The notes: generated from the sequence alone by a model not told the origin. A stretch of 64,000 nucleotides of DNA from Ophiocordyceps camponoti-saundersi (nom. inval.) (GCA_003339415.1 PDHQ01000137.1:24503-88502); one strand, 5' to 3'. Positions 48,620 to 59,219 are shown, counted from the first letter of the stretch. Translations and numbers: made by a program.

Positions 48620-50399
48620 TCAAGGTGCTGGGAGAAGCATCTTACAGCTGAGACCATTCAAACTGTCCGAGATTTCTTTGATATCTCCATATTTTACGTG
48701 ACTGATATCGGCCATCAGATACGCCATCTGTGAAGGAACTCATTTAGCCCCGACATCAAATGTCGCTATCGTTATATCGACTCACATCACCTCTGCTGTC
48801 GCTGATCTGCTTATCAACGTTGTGATTTCCTAGAATTTCGTTGACTGTTTTTTCAGAGACATTTCAGCTCGAGTCCATGAACTTTTCGTTGGCAGATGAG
48901 GGGACATCAGGTGGATTACCTTTGCGCAAAACGCCAGGTACATTGCGATGAATATAAATAATCTGCAATCCACGCATGTCAGGAATCTGCAACCACGGCT
49001 GTACTTGTGATTGACCTCACTCTTGCGTGCTCAGGCTCCTCAAGTGTAAGGGATCGAAGCTGGGCTTCGGGCAGGTTGACGCTGCCGACCGTGATGCCTT
49101 GATTAATATATCTGACTAATGCGCTCGCGACTGGGACATGTGTCAGTGGGTGTAATGCGGATGGCCGTGACGGTCTTTTTGGACACACCTTCGATACCAA
49201 TGGCTCGCTGCGCCTCTTCCGTACTTCCACCAATATGAGGAGTAAGGATAATGTTGCTTAGTGTCCTCAGGTCCTCAGCCCAATCGTTGAGATTTTTATT
49301 GAAATAATCGCCGTTGGCCGCGGGCTCATGAGGGTACACGTCGAGAGCGGCTCCAGCAACTTTGCCTGAACGCATGGCGTTTATCAAGGCCGGGATATCC
49401 ACAACGCTTCCGCGGCTCGCGTTGATCAAATATGACCCGTTCTTCATGTGATCCAACTGTGCGGTGGAGATCATCCCTCTAGTTTCTGGCAAGTCCGGAA
49501 CATGAAGTGTCACAAAGTCTGACTCCGCGAGCAAAGACTCTAGGTCCGGGACCTGTCTTGATGTGCCTAGAGCCATGAGAGTGACAACGTCGTAATATAT
49601 CACGTTCATGCCCAAAGCTTCAGCAAGGACCGATAATTGGGAGCCGATATGTCCGTATCCCACGATACCTGGCGAGAGTCAGGTTGATTGCAAGATAGTC
49701 AAAAAGTAGGACCGAGATTTCAGTGTGGAGGAAAATCTCTGAAGCAGAAGAAAGAACAAACCTAGCGTCTTGCCTCTTATCTCCCAGCACTTCGAGCTGA
49801 CTTTATTCCAGTTGCCACGATGCATCTCGGAGGAACGGTCGCCTAGTTGACGAGCGAGGGTTATAATTTCGGCCACTACCAACTCGGCAACGCTGCGAGA
49901 ATTGGCAAATGGGGAATTGAAGACGGCGATGCCATGGCGAGCCGCATATTCTAGGTCGACCTGGTTGGTACCAATGCAAAAGCAACCTACAACGAGCAGG
50001 TTCTTGGCCTCGCGAAGCACGCGCTCGTTGAGCTTTGTCTTGGACCGGATGCCGATTACATGAACATCACTGCGAATGACGGGTTAGTCTGGACGCGATG
50101 TGGCTGAAAAACAGCTGGACTAACCGGATCTTCTCGATCAGCTGGTCTTCGGGCAGAGAGGTTTTGACGGCCTCGACCTGGTATCCTTGCTCTTTGAGAA
50201 TATCCTGGCCCGTTTGGTTCACATTCTCGAGAAGTAAAATTTTAATATCCTGCGTGTTAAAGGGTTTCAATAGCTTAGGCGTAGCCTGTTGGGCGAGAAC
50301 CGCACCCCAACTAGATGCTGGGGATTGCAAACCAGTAGCAGTCGGTGAAGTCTGCGACGAGAGCTGCGGCGGCCGATGTATGTCGCGAGCCTGGGTCAT
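48620..50399 (-). CDS. SER33: D-3-phosphoglycerate dehydrogenase (Ser3/Ser33 type), 7 exons, 460 aa
   Basis: Catalyses the NAD-dependent oxidation of 3-phosphoglycerate to 3-phosphohydroxypyruvate, the first step of serine synthesis, in the cytosol. Exons, minus strand: 50,399-50,125; 50,069-49,762; 49,668-49,189; 49,130-49,021; 48,962-48,920; 48,844-48,786; 48,727-48,620. They sum to 1,383 bp, in frame without stops. Residues 47-110 are the conserved N-terminal block with KLLKPFNTQDIKILLLENVN. The Rossmann motif GYGHIG is at 198-203. Catalytic residues are Arg280 (NASRGSVVD), Asp304/Glu309 (DVYPHEP) and His339 (TPHIGG). An ACT domain starts near 392 and should bind serine. The start is the only ATG after an in-frame stop at 50,451-50,453. 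The last ten residues (SCKMLLPAP) differ from the usual TRVLY-type end. No RIP damage is visible. Confidence 0.93.
48728..48785 (-). other. Intron 6 of the dehydrogenase gene, 58 bp
   Basis: GTGAGT...CACAG. It joins ISDSRGD to MAYLMADIS. Confidence 0.88.
48845..48919 (-). other. Intron 5 of the dehydrogenase gene, 75 bp
   Basis: GTAATC...AACAG. It joins VLRK to VNEILGNHNVDKQ (G|TC). Confidence 0.9.
48963..49020 (-). other. Intron 4 of the dehydrogenase gene, 58 bp
   Basis: GTGAGG...TGCAG with branch CTGAC. It joins EEPEHAR to IIYIHRNVPGVLRK at the start of the ACT domain. An earlier TGCAG inside the intron would break the frame. Confidence 0.9.
49131..49188 (-). other. Intron 3 of the dehydrogenase gene, 58 bp
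   Basis: GTGTGT...CCCAG with branch CTGAC. It joins RAIGIE to VASALVRYIN (G|TC). Confidence 0.92.
49669..49761 (-). other. Intron 2 of the dehydrogenase gene, 93 bp
   Basis: GTTTGT...GCCAG with branch CTGAC. It interrupts the Gly codon (G|GT) between GKTLG and IVGYGHIG. Confidence 0.93.
50070..50124 (-). other. Intron 1 of the dehydrogenase gene, 55 bp
   Basis: GTTAGT...CGCAG with branch CTAAC. It splits the Arg codon of IEKIR-DVHVIG (CG|T), and joining restores the family sequence exactly. Confidence 0.93.
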
Positions 50400-50571
50400 C
50401 CTGCGAGTTCGAACGTTCAAATTTGTCTTTGAGGCGTTCTGAAGCCGATCTTATTGAAGCGATTCGGAAGTCTTCAGAGTGAGCCTCGTTGGTCTTCGGA
50501 TTGTGATGTGTAGTAGGCAGGCACCTACGTAGGTAGGTAAGTGATGGCAGGCACGGGTCACTTGACCTAAC

Positions 50572-50589
50572 TTAGTCACACAGGTGTGA
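50572..50589. promoter_or_regulatory. Gcn4/CPC1-like half-match and inverted repeat TCACAC-AG-GTGTGA
   Basis: TTAGTCA (50,572-50,578) resembles the general amino-acid control site TGASTCA. It overlaps a perfect 6-bp inverted repeat (50,576-50,589), 173-190 bp upstream of the start codon. Control of a serine gene by CPC1 would fit known biology, but the match is one base off. Confidence 0.3.
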
Positions 50590-50863
50590 CTTTCATACTT
50601 TAGACATAGACAGATAGCTTAGGCTTTTCTAGTTTACACATAATCAACCTTGCTTTGCTACCCATATATGGGTTTCTTTTTCTCGTGCTATTTTATGGCC
50701 ACATGAGGCCATCTCTGACAGTTAGGTGACACGGCTGTTTATCTGTAAGGTAGGTAGTAGGTAGGTCAATTGCCGCGTAGGTAAGTACCTAGTTCGGTAG
50801 GTAGTTACCAAGGTAATTTGTGTTGTTTACCCGTGCACTGCATCACATCATCCTGTAGATTGC

Positions 50864-50880
50864 CACGTGACTAGCACGTG
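50864..50880. promoter_or_regulatory. Two CACGTG E-boxes 11 bp apart
   Basis: CACGTG at 50,864-50,869 and 50,875-50,880 lie one helical turn apart within CACGTGACTAGCACGTGA. A third CACGTG is at 51,144-51,149. They are possible bHLH sites; function is inferred only. Confidence 0.35.
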
Positions 50881-50924
50881 AGGCGTTGTGCGGCGCCTTA
50901 TGCCCCTCGGGAGGCGAAGGTCTT

Positions 50925-50939
50925 AGGGGCTCCGCCCCT
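50925..50939. repeat. GC hairpin AGGGGC-TCC-GCCCCT
   Basis: Perfect 6-bp arms with a 3-bp loop, next to GCCCCTCGGGAGGCGAAGG and just before the AC repeat. It might be the end of a small inserted element; there is no second copy in the window. Confidence 0.5.
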
Positions 50940-50961
50940 GGGCTCTTCTGTGGCGTAAAAT

Positions 50962-50982
50962 ACACACACACACACACACACA
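50962..50982. repeat. AC dinucleotide microsatellite
   Basis: Uninterrupted (AC)n of 21 bp. CA survives perfectly, showing no RIP here. Confidence 0.95.
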
Positions 50983-51312
50983 AGCGGATATTCAACTAGT
51001 ACATACTACAGACATACATACCTACATATATAGCACATACCTATCCGTACATACATCCGTATAAAGAGTTTATATACTCATGTACATACCTACATACATA
51101 CTAGGTAGGTACTACATATACGGAAAGTACATGTATACCTGCCCACGTGCCTGCCTTGATACTCTCTGAAGATCGGTGTCGGTTTCAAGGGATAAGTTCC
51201 ACAACGTTTCAGGGTACTTGCATCATCATCACTGCATGAATCACGCAGAAAGCTATCAGACGAATGACCTGCTAATACGGCTCTTACCTACCTCCGCGCG
51301 GGCGGGAGGTGT

Positions 51313-51327
51313 GGGGGGGGGGGGGGG
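51313..51327. repeat. Homopolymer run of 15 G
   Basis: GTG then 15 consecutive G (51,313-51,327). Length may be affected by sequencing or assembly. Confidence 0.9.
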
Positions 51328-51382
51328 AGGGAGTTCGACAGGGGGTCTACATGCATTTGTATACGGAGGCCGCCTTCAAAAC

Positions 51383-51535
51383 TGTTGTACAGCAGCACTG
51401 ATGAAGGTGTTGATATTCCTGATTGTTGATGTCTGTGATTCTGCTAGGTCTGTGTGGCTAGGCCAGGGCCCTAAGAAGTAGGGCCGGCAGCGCTGACTAA
51501 CTAAGAGGGAGGCCTATAGGGTAGGCCGTACAACA
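51383..51535. repeat. Left LTR of the TRIM-like element
   Basis: 153 bp, starts TGTTGTACAGCAGCACTG, ends CCGTACAACA. Confidence 0.92.
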
Positions 51536-51897
51536 CTACCCCCCAGCGCTGCCACCGTGGGCAGCCCACAACAGATCGTGAAAAACTGAAAATAGCTTCT
51601 TTTTTATCCCTTCCGGCCGTCTTCCTAGATCTGTCGTTTTTGTCGATAATCAAAGCTCTTACCATCAGGCTAAATAGCTCTCTTGATAACCTTTTATAGC
51701 GGCTCTTTTCTGCTTCTCTGGCAGTACTTGACTAACATAGACTCTCAGTCTTTGGTCCAATTTGCTCTTCATTGTCGTGTATTTTCTTTAAATTTTGATC
51801 AGATTCTGGATAGGCTCTCGTAGGCTCCCGCGGGCTTCCGTAGATAGGGTATTTTTTTAGTCTTTTTAGTAGGAAAATCCCGGGTCGAAAGGCCGGG

Positions 51898-51945
51898 TCG
51901 AAAAATTAGGAAAAATTAGGAAAAGTTAGGAAAAGTTAGGAAAAA
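51898..51945. repeat. Short tandem repeat GAAAAATTAG / GAAAAGTTAG
   Basis: Four to five units of 10 bp inside the TRIM-like element. Confidence 0.8.
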
Positions 51946-52087
51946 TTTTTATCAGTCGGTCCTAGGTCCTTGGTCCTAGGGGGCCGGGCCGGGCCCTTCT
52001 TTTTCTTCTTCTTTATCGTGTGCCGTAGGAAGCTATGAAAAGCGGACTCAAAATGCAATTTGCGCAAAGCGCAGAGGGGTTATAACC

Positions 52088-52240
52088 TGTTGCACAGCAG
52101 CACTGATAAAGGTGTTGATATTCCTGATTGTTGATGTCTGTGATTCTGCTAGGTCTGTGTGGCTAGGCTAGGGCCCTAAGAAGTAGGGCCGGCAGCGCTG
52201 ACTAACTAAGAGGGAGGCCTATAGGGTAGGCCGTACAACA
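52088..52240. repeat. Right LTR of the TRIM-like element
   Basis: 153 bp, 150 of 153 positions identical to the left LTR by my alignment. Confidence 0.92.
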
Positions 52241-52245
52241 AAAAC

Positions 52246-52540
52246 TCCTTGCCCAGCCACCCAAATAGCCCCTATCGGAAAAAAGTAAATATGCGTACAA
52301 ATTAGCAGGGGGGGTACTTCTGCGTTACGTAGCCCGTTAAGCACACCGCTTAACGCCTTTTTCCTGCCTTCCTGCCCAAGGAAGGCTATTGCTGCCTAAA
52401 GACGGCTAAAAATGACGGATAAAAGAGGCTTAAAGAAGGCTATCTCTGCCTGCCTAAAGAGGGCTAAAAGAAGGGTATTTTGCCTGCTAAAAAAGGGTAT
52501 CTTGCCTGCTAAAAGAAGGGTATTTTGCTTACTAAAAATA
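52246..52540. other. Right edge of the GC-balanced island
   Basis: No gene. Composition is still normal, with CA and TG present, to about 52,530, and falls to RIP type immediately after a minisatellite. Confidence 0.6.
52448..52535. repeat. Minisatellite, unit about 23 bp
   Basis: Units of the form GCCTGCTAAAAGAAGGGTAT follow one another three to four times, preceded by looser GCCTAAAGAGGGCTAAAAG units from about 52,390. The last unit is already RIP-changed (GCTTACTAAAAA). Confidence 0.75.
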
Positions 52541-54151
52541 AAAAGAGATATTATAACTTAAGCCCTTATTATTATACTTAAGATATAAGGCTTATTAGGG
52601 CCTAAAGTTAAGAGCCTTATAGGAATCCCTTAATATATAATTTAATAGTATTTATTTAAAAGCTTTTAAACGCGGCTTTAAGCTTAATTAACGCCCTTTT
52701 ATTTTTTATTATAAATTTATTAAAAATAGCTTAAAATCTAAGGATTTATTAAAATAAAGAGAAATCCGTAATAATATTATATAAGTGCAAGACAGAAGTC
52801 AGACAGCACTTTTGATCGGTTTAAGGTCGGGAAGATAATTAATTATCTAGCAATAGAGATTTAAATAATAGGATTATTAGATATAGAAGCGCGTTTAAAT
52901 CGGATCAGAATAGTAGTAGTTTTATAATAATAAGTTAATAATAGAATTATTTAGAAGGTAGGGAAGAGAGTAAGTAATTAAATTACTATCTACTAAGTAG
53001 TAGGAAAACCTCTTCTCTAAATACTTAATTTCTTATAAACGTAGTAACCTTTCCGGTTAAGGAGAGGGTTATTTTATATACTAGAAGATAACGTATTTAG
53101 GAGTATTTTCGGAAGTCCGGAAAGTATTATAGTTAGTTTAATATTTAGCTTTCTATATTACTTATTTCCGTAAAGTTTAGAAACGCCGACCGTAACGGAT
53201 CCGTATAAGGTTTTAAAGGTCTATATTATTCTTAGCCTTAGAGGGCCGGAGCCTTATATACGAAGGTAATAATATATTATACTAATACTTTTTAAGGTAT
53301 AAAATAATAACCTTAGTTATTTATTTATATAATAAATATAATAAAATACTAGATTTATTATATTATATTATAAAGAAGTTATTATATTTTTATCTTAGTT
53401 ATTTATACCTTTATTATTTATTATAAAGAATAAAAATTATTATAAGCACTTATATATTATAATAAACGTCCGCTATAATTGCTATAATAAGGAGAAAAAT
53501 TATATAAATATTATAGCTAATTTTTAAAATAAAGAAGTTAATATTCCTTTAATTATTATATATATATATTAAATTATACTAAGGACTTAAAAGGTATTTA
53601 AGTATATAAATATTAATAAGGAGGGAAATACTAAGCTAAGCTTAGGGGAAAACCCCTTACTAAGTAAAGTAAGTAATAGCTAGTAAGTGTTAAGGGACTA
53701 GTTAAAGGGATACTTATTTATTAAGCTATATATAATAATAATTATATATAGAGAGCTTCTAAGGAAGCCGCGCTTTAGCGTGCTAAATAGCTATATATAC
53801 TACTCTTTCCTATAAAGCTTATTTATCTTCCTATTTAACTATTATTCTTATTCTATTCTATTAAATCTTTCCGCTATAAGCCTCTAAGCTAAATAATAAT
53901 AGCCTTATTATTTAATTATAAGGCTAATCTATAAATTTAATATTTAAGTTAATAACTTAAATATAATATAAAAGCTAAACTTTAATATAAAGTCCTTTTC
54001 CTCTCTTATTAGCGTAAGATTTATTATATAATATATAGTAAAGTTAGGTTAAAATTCTTCCGCTAAGTTACTTAGTTTACTTTACTTTTTTATAGCTTTT
54101 ATAGCGCTTACTTATTAAACTTTTTATTTTTTTCTTTTTTCTTTTTATAGC
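52541..54151. other. RIP-mutated tract, not assigned
   Basis: There are no frames and no terminal repeats. The stretch 52,788-52,815 (GTGCAAGACAGAAGTCAGAC) keeps CA and TG and may be the conserved end of a repeat. The interval 52,990-53,250 keeps some CG-rich islands. No family was recognised. Confidence 0.5.
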
Positions 54152-54194
54152 CTTATTATTAAAGTTTAAAATTAAGTAGTAACTTTTTAGTCTT

Positions 54195-54350
54195 TTTTTA
54201 ATTAGTCCGGACTAACTAACTAAAGTCCTTATTTTTAGAAACTAAATTAGTTACTAACTAACTAAAGTCCTTATAATAACTAATTTTAGTTAGTTACTTT
54301 TAGTCCTGAGTTAGTTAGTAACTAACTAAAGACTAAAAAATTAGTCCCTA
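54195..54350. repeat. Left subterminal repeat cluster of the hAT element
   Basis: Multiple copies of GACTAACTAACTAAAG and its complement. hAT transposases bind such short subterminal motifs; the role is inferred from the family. Confidence 0.7.
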
Positions 54351-55373
54351 GCGTTAATTATTTTTCTTATATTTTTAAGAAAAACCTTATTAAAAGCGCT
54401 TCTTAATAGTCTTTTTTTTATAATTTTAGCTATTTTACTTATTTTTTAATAAAAGGGTAAAGATAATACTTTTTTAAAAAACGTTTTTTAAAAATATTAA
54501 TAAGAAAAAAAAACCTTAGTAAATTATATAATAGTAAATAATAATCTAAAGAAATAAATAAGTATTATTATAGTTAAAAACTACTTTTTTATAATTTTAT
54601 CTATTTTCTTAAAATTATTATAAAAATATTAATAAAAAGAATATAGTTATTTTAAGAGTTTATTATAAGTATTAAATAATATTATTTTAAAGGCTTCTAA
54701 GGTTTATATTATTTAAAATACTATATTTTATAAGGCTATTAATTTTTTTTATTTTTAAATAAATTATTAAAAAAGATAATAAATATTTTATTTACTACCT
54801 TATACTAAGTACTAAAAACACTAATATTTATTTTAAAAGCTTAATTAAAGAGAAAAAAATAATATAAAAATTTAGTTAGAAGTAAAAAGGTCTCCTCTAT
54901 ATAATATCCTTTTTTAAGTTAGTAAGCTTATTATAGCCCTAGTTATAAATTATTTTCTATTTTTTACCCTTTTTTCCTTACTAAGTTATTTTTTAGCGTA
55001 GTAAACTAAGATTTTTAGCGTAGTAAACTAAGATATAGATAAAATTTTTATTTTTTATAAAAAAAACTCTTTTTATAATAAGGTTAAAAATATAAATTAA
55101 ATCTTTTTAAGTAATAGATTTTTTAAGCTTTCTTATAAGTTTTTTACTTAAAATTATAACTATTAATTTAATTTTATTTATATTATTAACTTTAAAAAAC
55201 TTCCCTTATTTAAATAAAAGATTTAATAGAAAAGCTAATAATAGCTATAAAGTTATAGAAAAATTTAGCTTATAGCTTTAAAGAATATAAAACTTTTTAC
55301 TTTTTTAATTTTTTTTTATATACCTTTATATCTTTTTTATAAAATATATTAAATTTAGGGAATAAGTAGCTAC

Positions 55374-55583
55374 TATAAGGGATTAGTCTATAACTAATTG
55401 CGGCTAGATAAGGGGGTTTATAGCGGATATATTTAGGTTTTCCTAATAGCGCTTAGTTATCGGGCGGGGTATATAGCTAGCTTAGGAGGGGGGCTTCTCT
55501 CCCCTCTCCTTCCTCTTCTCGATAGCTTTAATTATAACTCTATTTTAGCTTACTTCTATAGTCGCTATAGTGAGACCTTTATA
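55374..55583 (+). mobile_element. Solo LTR, 210 bp, second LTR family
   Basis: Starts TATAAGGGATTAG, ends GAGACCTTTATA, and matches the LTRs at 57,654 and 59,220. Flanks are GCTAC (55,369-55,373) and GCTAT (55,584-55,588), a 5-bp TSD with one C-to-T change. No internal sequence follows. Confidence 0.85.
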
Positions 55584-55659
55584 GCTATTTTATATAATTA
55601 TTTTTTTAATTTATATAATATTATATTAGCTTAGAAATATACATTATAAAAATATAAGT

Positions 55660-56180
55660 AAGCTTCTAAAGCTAAAATAATTTTTTTTATATTTTTAAAT
55701 TATATTTTATTATACCTTATACTTTTTTTAATATTACTTAAATTATAAAAAGTACTTTACCCCGCGGGGGGTATTTAATACGCGGTATATAACTTAGTAA
55801 GTAGTAAAAATATATTTTTCTTTTTTTTAAGAATTTATTTAAAATAAAGAAAAATAGCTAAAAATTTTTTAAAAAATATATTAGATAGCGTAAGCTTTTA
55901 TTAATCTTATATATATTTTCTCTACTTTTTTTACCGCTTTTTCCTAGTTTTTTTCTTAAGTTAATAGAAAAGAGCTCTTTATATTTACCCCTCTTTATAA
56001 ATAATATAAAGTTTTAAGTAAACTTTTAAACCTTATTACTAAAAAATATTTTAAAAATATAAAAAAGGTATATTTTAGAAAAGTAAGTTTACGACCGAAT
56101 ATATAGTATAAGGCGCTTTTTCTAATATATTACTAAGTACCCTTACTTACTTTCCCTATATTTAGAAAAATTTTTAAAAT
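55660..56180 (+). repeat. About 520-bp direct repeat within the hAT element, copy 1
   Basis: Matches 57,107-57,625. Shared blocks include AAGTACTTTACC, TAAGTTTTAAGTAAAC-like, TATATTTTAGAAAAGTAAGT and AATATATTACTAAGTA. Confidence 0.65.
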
Positions 56181-57106
56181 CTCCTTTTCTTTAATAACTT
56201 AGTAATTCTATAAAATAACCTTAACTTTAAATTCCTTTATTATTTTTAATTCTAACCTAATAAAGATAAAAAGAGTATCTTAAAAAAGCTTTTTTACTAA
56301 AAAAAAATAACGTTATCTATTAGTATTATAGCCTTTTTAAGCTTTATAGAAATAGCTTAAGAAGCTACTCCCCCCTTAATTAATTAAAGTAAGCTACTTT
56401 AAAAAAGCTTTATAATTAAAAATACTAATTATTTTTAGCTATTATAATTATATAGAAAAGAATTAAGCGAATTAAGTTATAATATGCTAAGTAATCTAAG
56501 CCTTTTTTTTAAAAAATAAGTAAAAAGTAAAAAAAATATATAAAAAAAAATATAAAAGCGTGGAAAAAAGCTTATAAAATAGCTAGAAAATTAGCGGAAA
56601 AAGTAAGGGAACCTTATTATAATATAGAACCTAAAAAAAATAAAATACTAATATAAAAATAGTATATAGAAGAGTTAATTAAAAATATTTATAATAAAAT
56701 ATTATAATTTATTTATAATAAAAGCTTATCTTTCTTATTAAAATTTTAATAAAATAATCTAAATAATAAAAATATTATAAGCCTTTTAAGTAGATTTTTT
56801 AGATTTTTTTTAAAATAATTAAGAGTTTAAAAAATATTTTCTATTTATTAGCTTATTTAGAAAATTATAAATTATTAGTATTTTACTTATAATAAAGTAT
56901 ATTATATAAAAGAGAGAAATTTTATATATAATAAATTATTATATATATAATTCTTTAGATTTTTTATATAATTTTTATCTTATAAAGTAACTATTTAAAA
57001 AATACTTTATAATAAAAATAAAGTTATATATATTACTTAATATTATAACTTAATTTTATAAATATATTTTAGATAATAAATAAATTAAATTAAAAACTTA
57101 TTATAA

Positions 57107-57625
57107 AAGCTTTTAAGCTAATTTAGAATAAAATAATTTTTTTTACTTTTTTTACTTATCTTATATTTTTTTTAAATTACTAAAGCTTAAAAAAGTACTT
57201 TACCTTACGGTAGCTTTATAGAATATACTTTAATAAGTAATAGAAATATATCTCTATTTCCTTTTAAAATTAATTTAAGATAGAATAAAAATAGCTAAAA
57301 TTATAAAAAAAATATAATATAAGTAAAGCTATAAAGAATCTTATATATTTTTTCCTTACTTTTTTACCGCTTTTTTTTAGTTTTTTTTTAAGTTAACGTA
57401 AAAAAGCCCTTTATACTTACCCCTTCTTATAAGTAATATAAGGTTTTAAGTAAACCTTTAAATATTATTACTAAAAAATATTCTAAAAATATAAAAAAAG
57501 TATATTTTAGAAAAGTAAGTTTATAACTAAATATATAGCGTAAAGCGCTTTTTTTAATATATTACTAAGTACTCTTACTTATTTTCCTTATATATAGAAA
57601 AATTTTTAAAGTTTTAAGTTTTTTT
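57107..57625 (+). repeat. About 520-bp direct repeat within the hAT element, copy 2
   Basis: Partner of 55,660-56,180; the copies are about 930 bp apart. This may be an internal duplication or terminal repeats of an unrecognised insertion. I could not identify a TSD. Confidence 0.65.
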
Positions 57626-57653
57626 CTTTAATTTTATAATTATATATTATAAC

Positions 57654-57863
57654 TATAAGGGATTAGTTTATAACTAATCGTAGCTAGATAAGGGGGATTA
57701 TAGTAGATATATTTAAGTTTTCCCGATAGCGCTTAGTTATCGCGCGGGGTATATAGCTAGCTTAGGAGGGGGGCTTCTCTCTCCTCTCTTTCCTCTTTTC
57801 GATAGCTTTAATTATAATTTTACTTTAGCTTACTTCTATAATCGCTTTAGTAAAACTTTTATA
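57654..57863 (+). repeat. 5' LTR of the 1.78-kb element
   Basis: Starts TATAAGGGATTAGTTTATAA and ends AAAACTTTTATA. Contains GGGGTATATAGCTAGCTTAG. Confidence 0.87.
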
Positions 57864-59219
57864 TTAATTAAAGCTCCTCTTACCGCTAACTAAATATAAA
57901 AGTAAGATTTTAGTATAAAATACTATTAAATTTTACTTATATTAAAGCTATTTTTAGCTTATTCTAGCCTAGACTCTTAGCTAGCTATTATATATATTAA
58001 ATTTATAATTAATAAAGCCGTAATTAAGGAGCTTAAGTCCTAGTTTTATTATATCTTTTTTTATTTTAGTACCTTTTAGTAAATATTCTTTTCGTATATT
58101 ATTATAGCTATAGATTTTTCTTACTAGCTTAAAGCCTTTTTAGTATATATCTTTAAGCTTTTTAGGGAAAGTTATAAAAAGCGCTAAGTAGGTTTTTCCT
58201 TAGTTAAGATATATTAAGGGCTATTAAAGCCCCTTAAAGAATATATTATAAAATAAGAATATACTTTTTTTAAAGCTAAACTATTAAATTAGTTTAACTA
58301 TACTAAGATTATTCTACTCTTATCTAAGCTATATAAAAAGCTATAAAAGCGCTTAGATTATAAGAATTAGCTTATAATATACGCGGCTTTTACTAGCTTT
58401 CTCCGAGGCTTTAATAAAGTATTTAGTTCTAAGAATATTCCTAACGCGCTAATTAATTTACTACCCCCTTTTTTTACTAACTTAATAAATATTATATTTA
58501 TATAATTTTATTTTAATATTACTAAGCGCTAGCGTTACTATTAGTATAACTAAATTAGTTATTTTAAGCGTAATTATCCGAAACTTCGTAAGTAAATAAG
58601 GATATTAAGGTTAGGGCTTTTTATAGGCGGAGCGAGGTAGTTAGAGGTAAAATTAGAATATTTTAATTAAGAGGATAATAAGTAAGAAGGGATAAGTATA
58701 CGCTAAATATTATAGCTTAGGTAATTTCCGGCTTTATTATATTACTTTATATAAGAATAGTTTACGCGTAGCTTAAACGCGTAGATTTATTAATAAGTAT
58801 ATATTATAATTATATTACGCCCTAGCTTATAAATTAGCGCTAGCGGTATATAGCGATAAATATATAGCTAGCTTTACTATTTATTATAATTAAGGTATCT
58901 TTTAAATTTCCTATAATTAATATAATACTACTTAGTCTTATATGCTAGCTATATAAGTAAGTTTTTATTATTAATATATAAGTTTATTAATTTCTATTTT
59001 AAGCGGTATTATAATTCTAAGCTTATTAGAATCTTTCTTATAAAAATCGGGGTTTAATTCCTTAAGCTATAAGGGAGCCTTTCCGCCCTCTTATCTTTAT
59101 TTTTACGGAGGCTATTAGGCTATTAGCTAGGAACTATATAGAGTATCTTACTAGCGTAATAATACGTAACTTTTCTATCCTACGCTCTTATTTCCTCGGC
59201 TAGCTTAAGGAGGGGGCTA

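Larger units (their letters stand above)
50400..51377. other. Upstream intergenic region with simple repeats and candidate sites
   Basis: Normal base composition with no RIP. It contains GTAGGTAGGT-type motifs (50,521-50,540 and 50,745-50,820), an AC microsatellite, CATACATACCTAC-type low-complexity DNA (51,000-51,120) and a 15-G run. A 101-codon open frame at 51,176-51,481 crosses the G run and an LTR and is not a credible gene. The dehydrogenase promoter must lie here. Confidence 0.6.
51383..52240. mobile_element. TRIM-like non-autonomous LTR element, 858 bp
   Basis: Two 153-bp direct repeats begin TGTTG and end GTACAACA, giving TGTTG/CAACA terminal inverted bases. The 5-bp target duplication AAAAC is exact on both sides (51,378-51,382 and 52,241-52,245). 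The 552-bp interior has no open frame of note, only AAAAATTAGG-type tandem units (51,898-51,945) and a GGGCCGGGCC motif. Such small LTR elements lacking genes are terminal-repeat retrotransposons in miniature, mobilised by another element's proteins. The three LTR differences are all CpA/TpA. Confidence 0.9.

Noticed and set aside
48979..49233. 84-codon minus-strand open frame
   Set aside because: It reads through intron 3 in place of splicing. The real exons 3 and 4 with GT...AG borders explain its recognisable VRYINQG segment.
50098..50442. 114-codon plus-strand open frame
   Set aside because: It lies antisense to exon 1 of the dehydrogenase and is a shadow of that coding region.
51176..51481. 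101-codon plus-strand open frame
   Set aside because: It crosses a 15-G homopolymer (poly-Gly) and ends inside the LTR of the TRIM-like element; no plausible protein.
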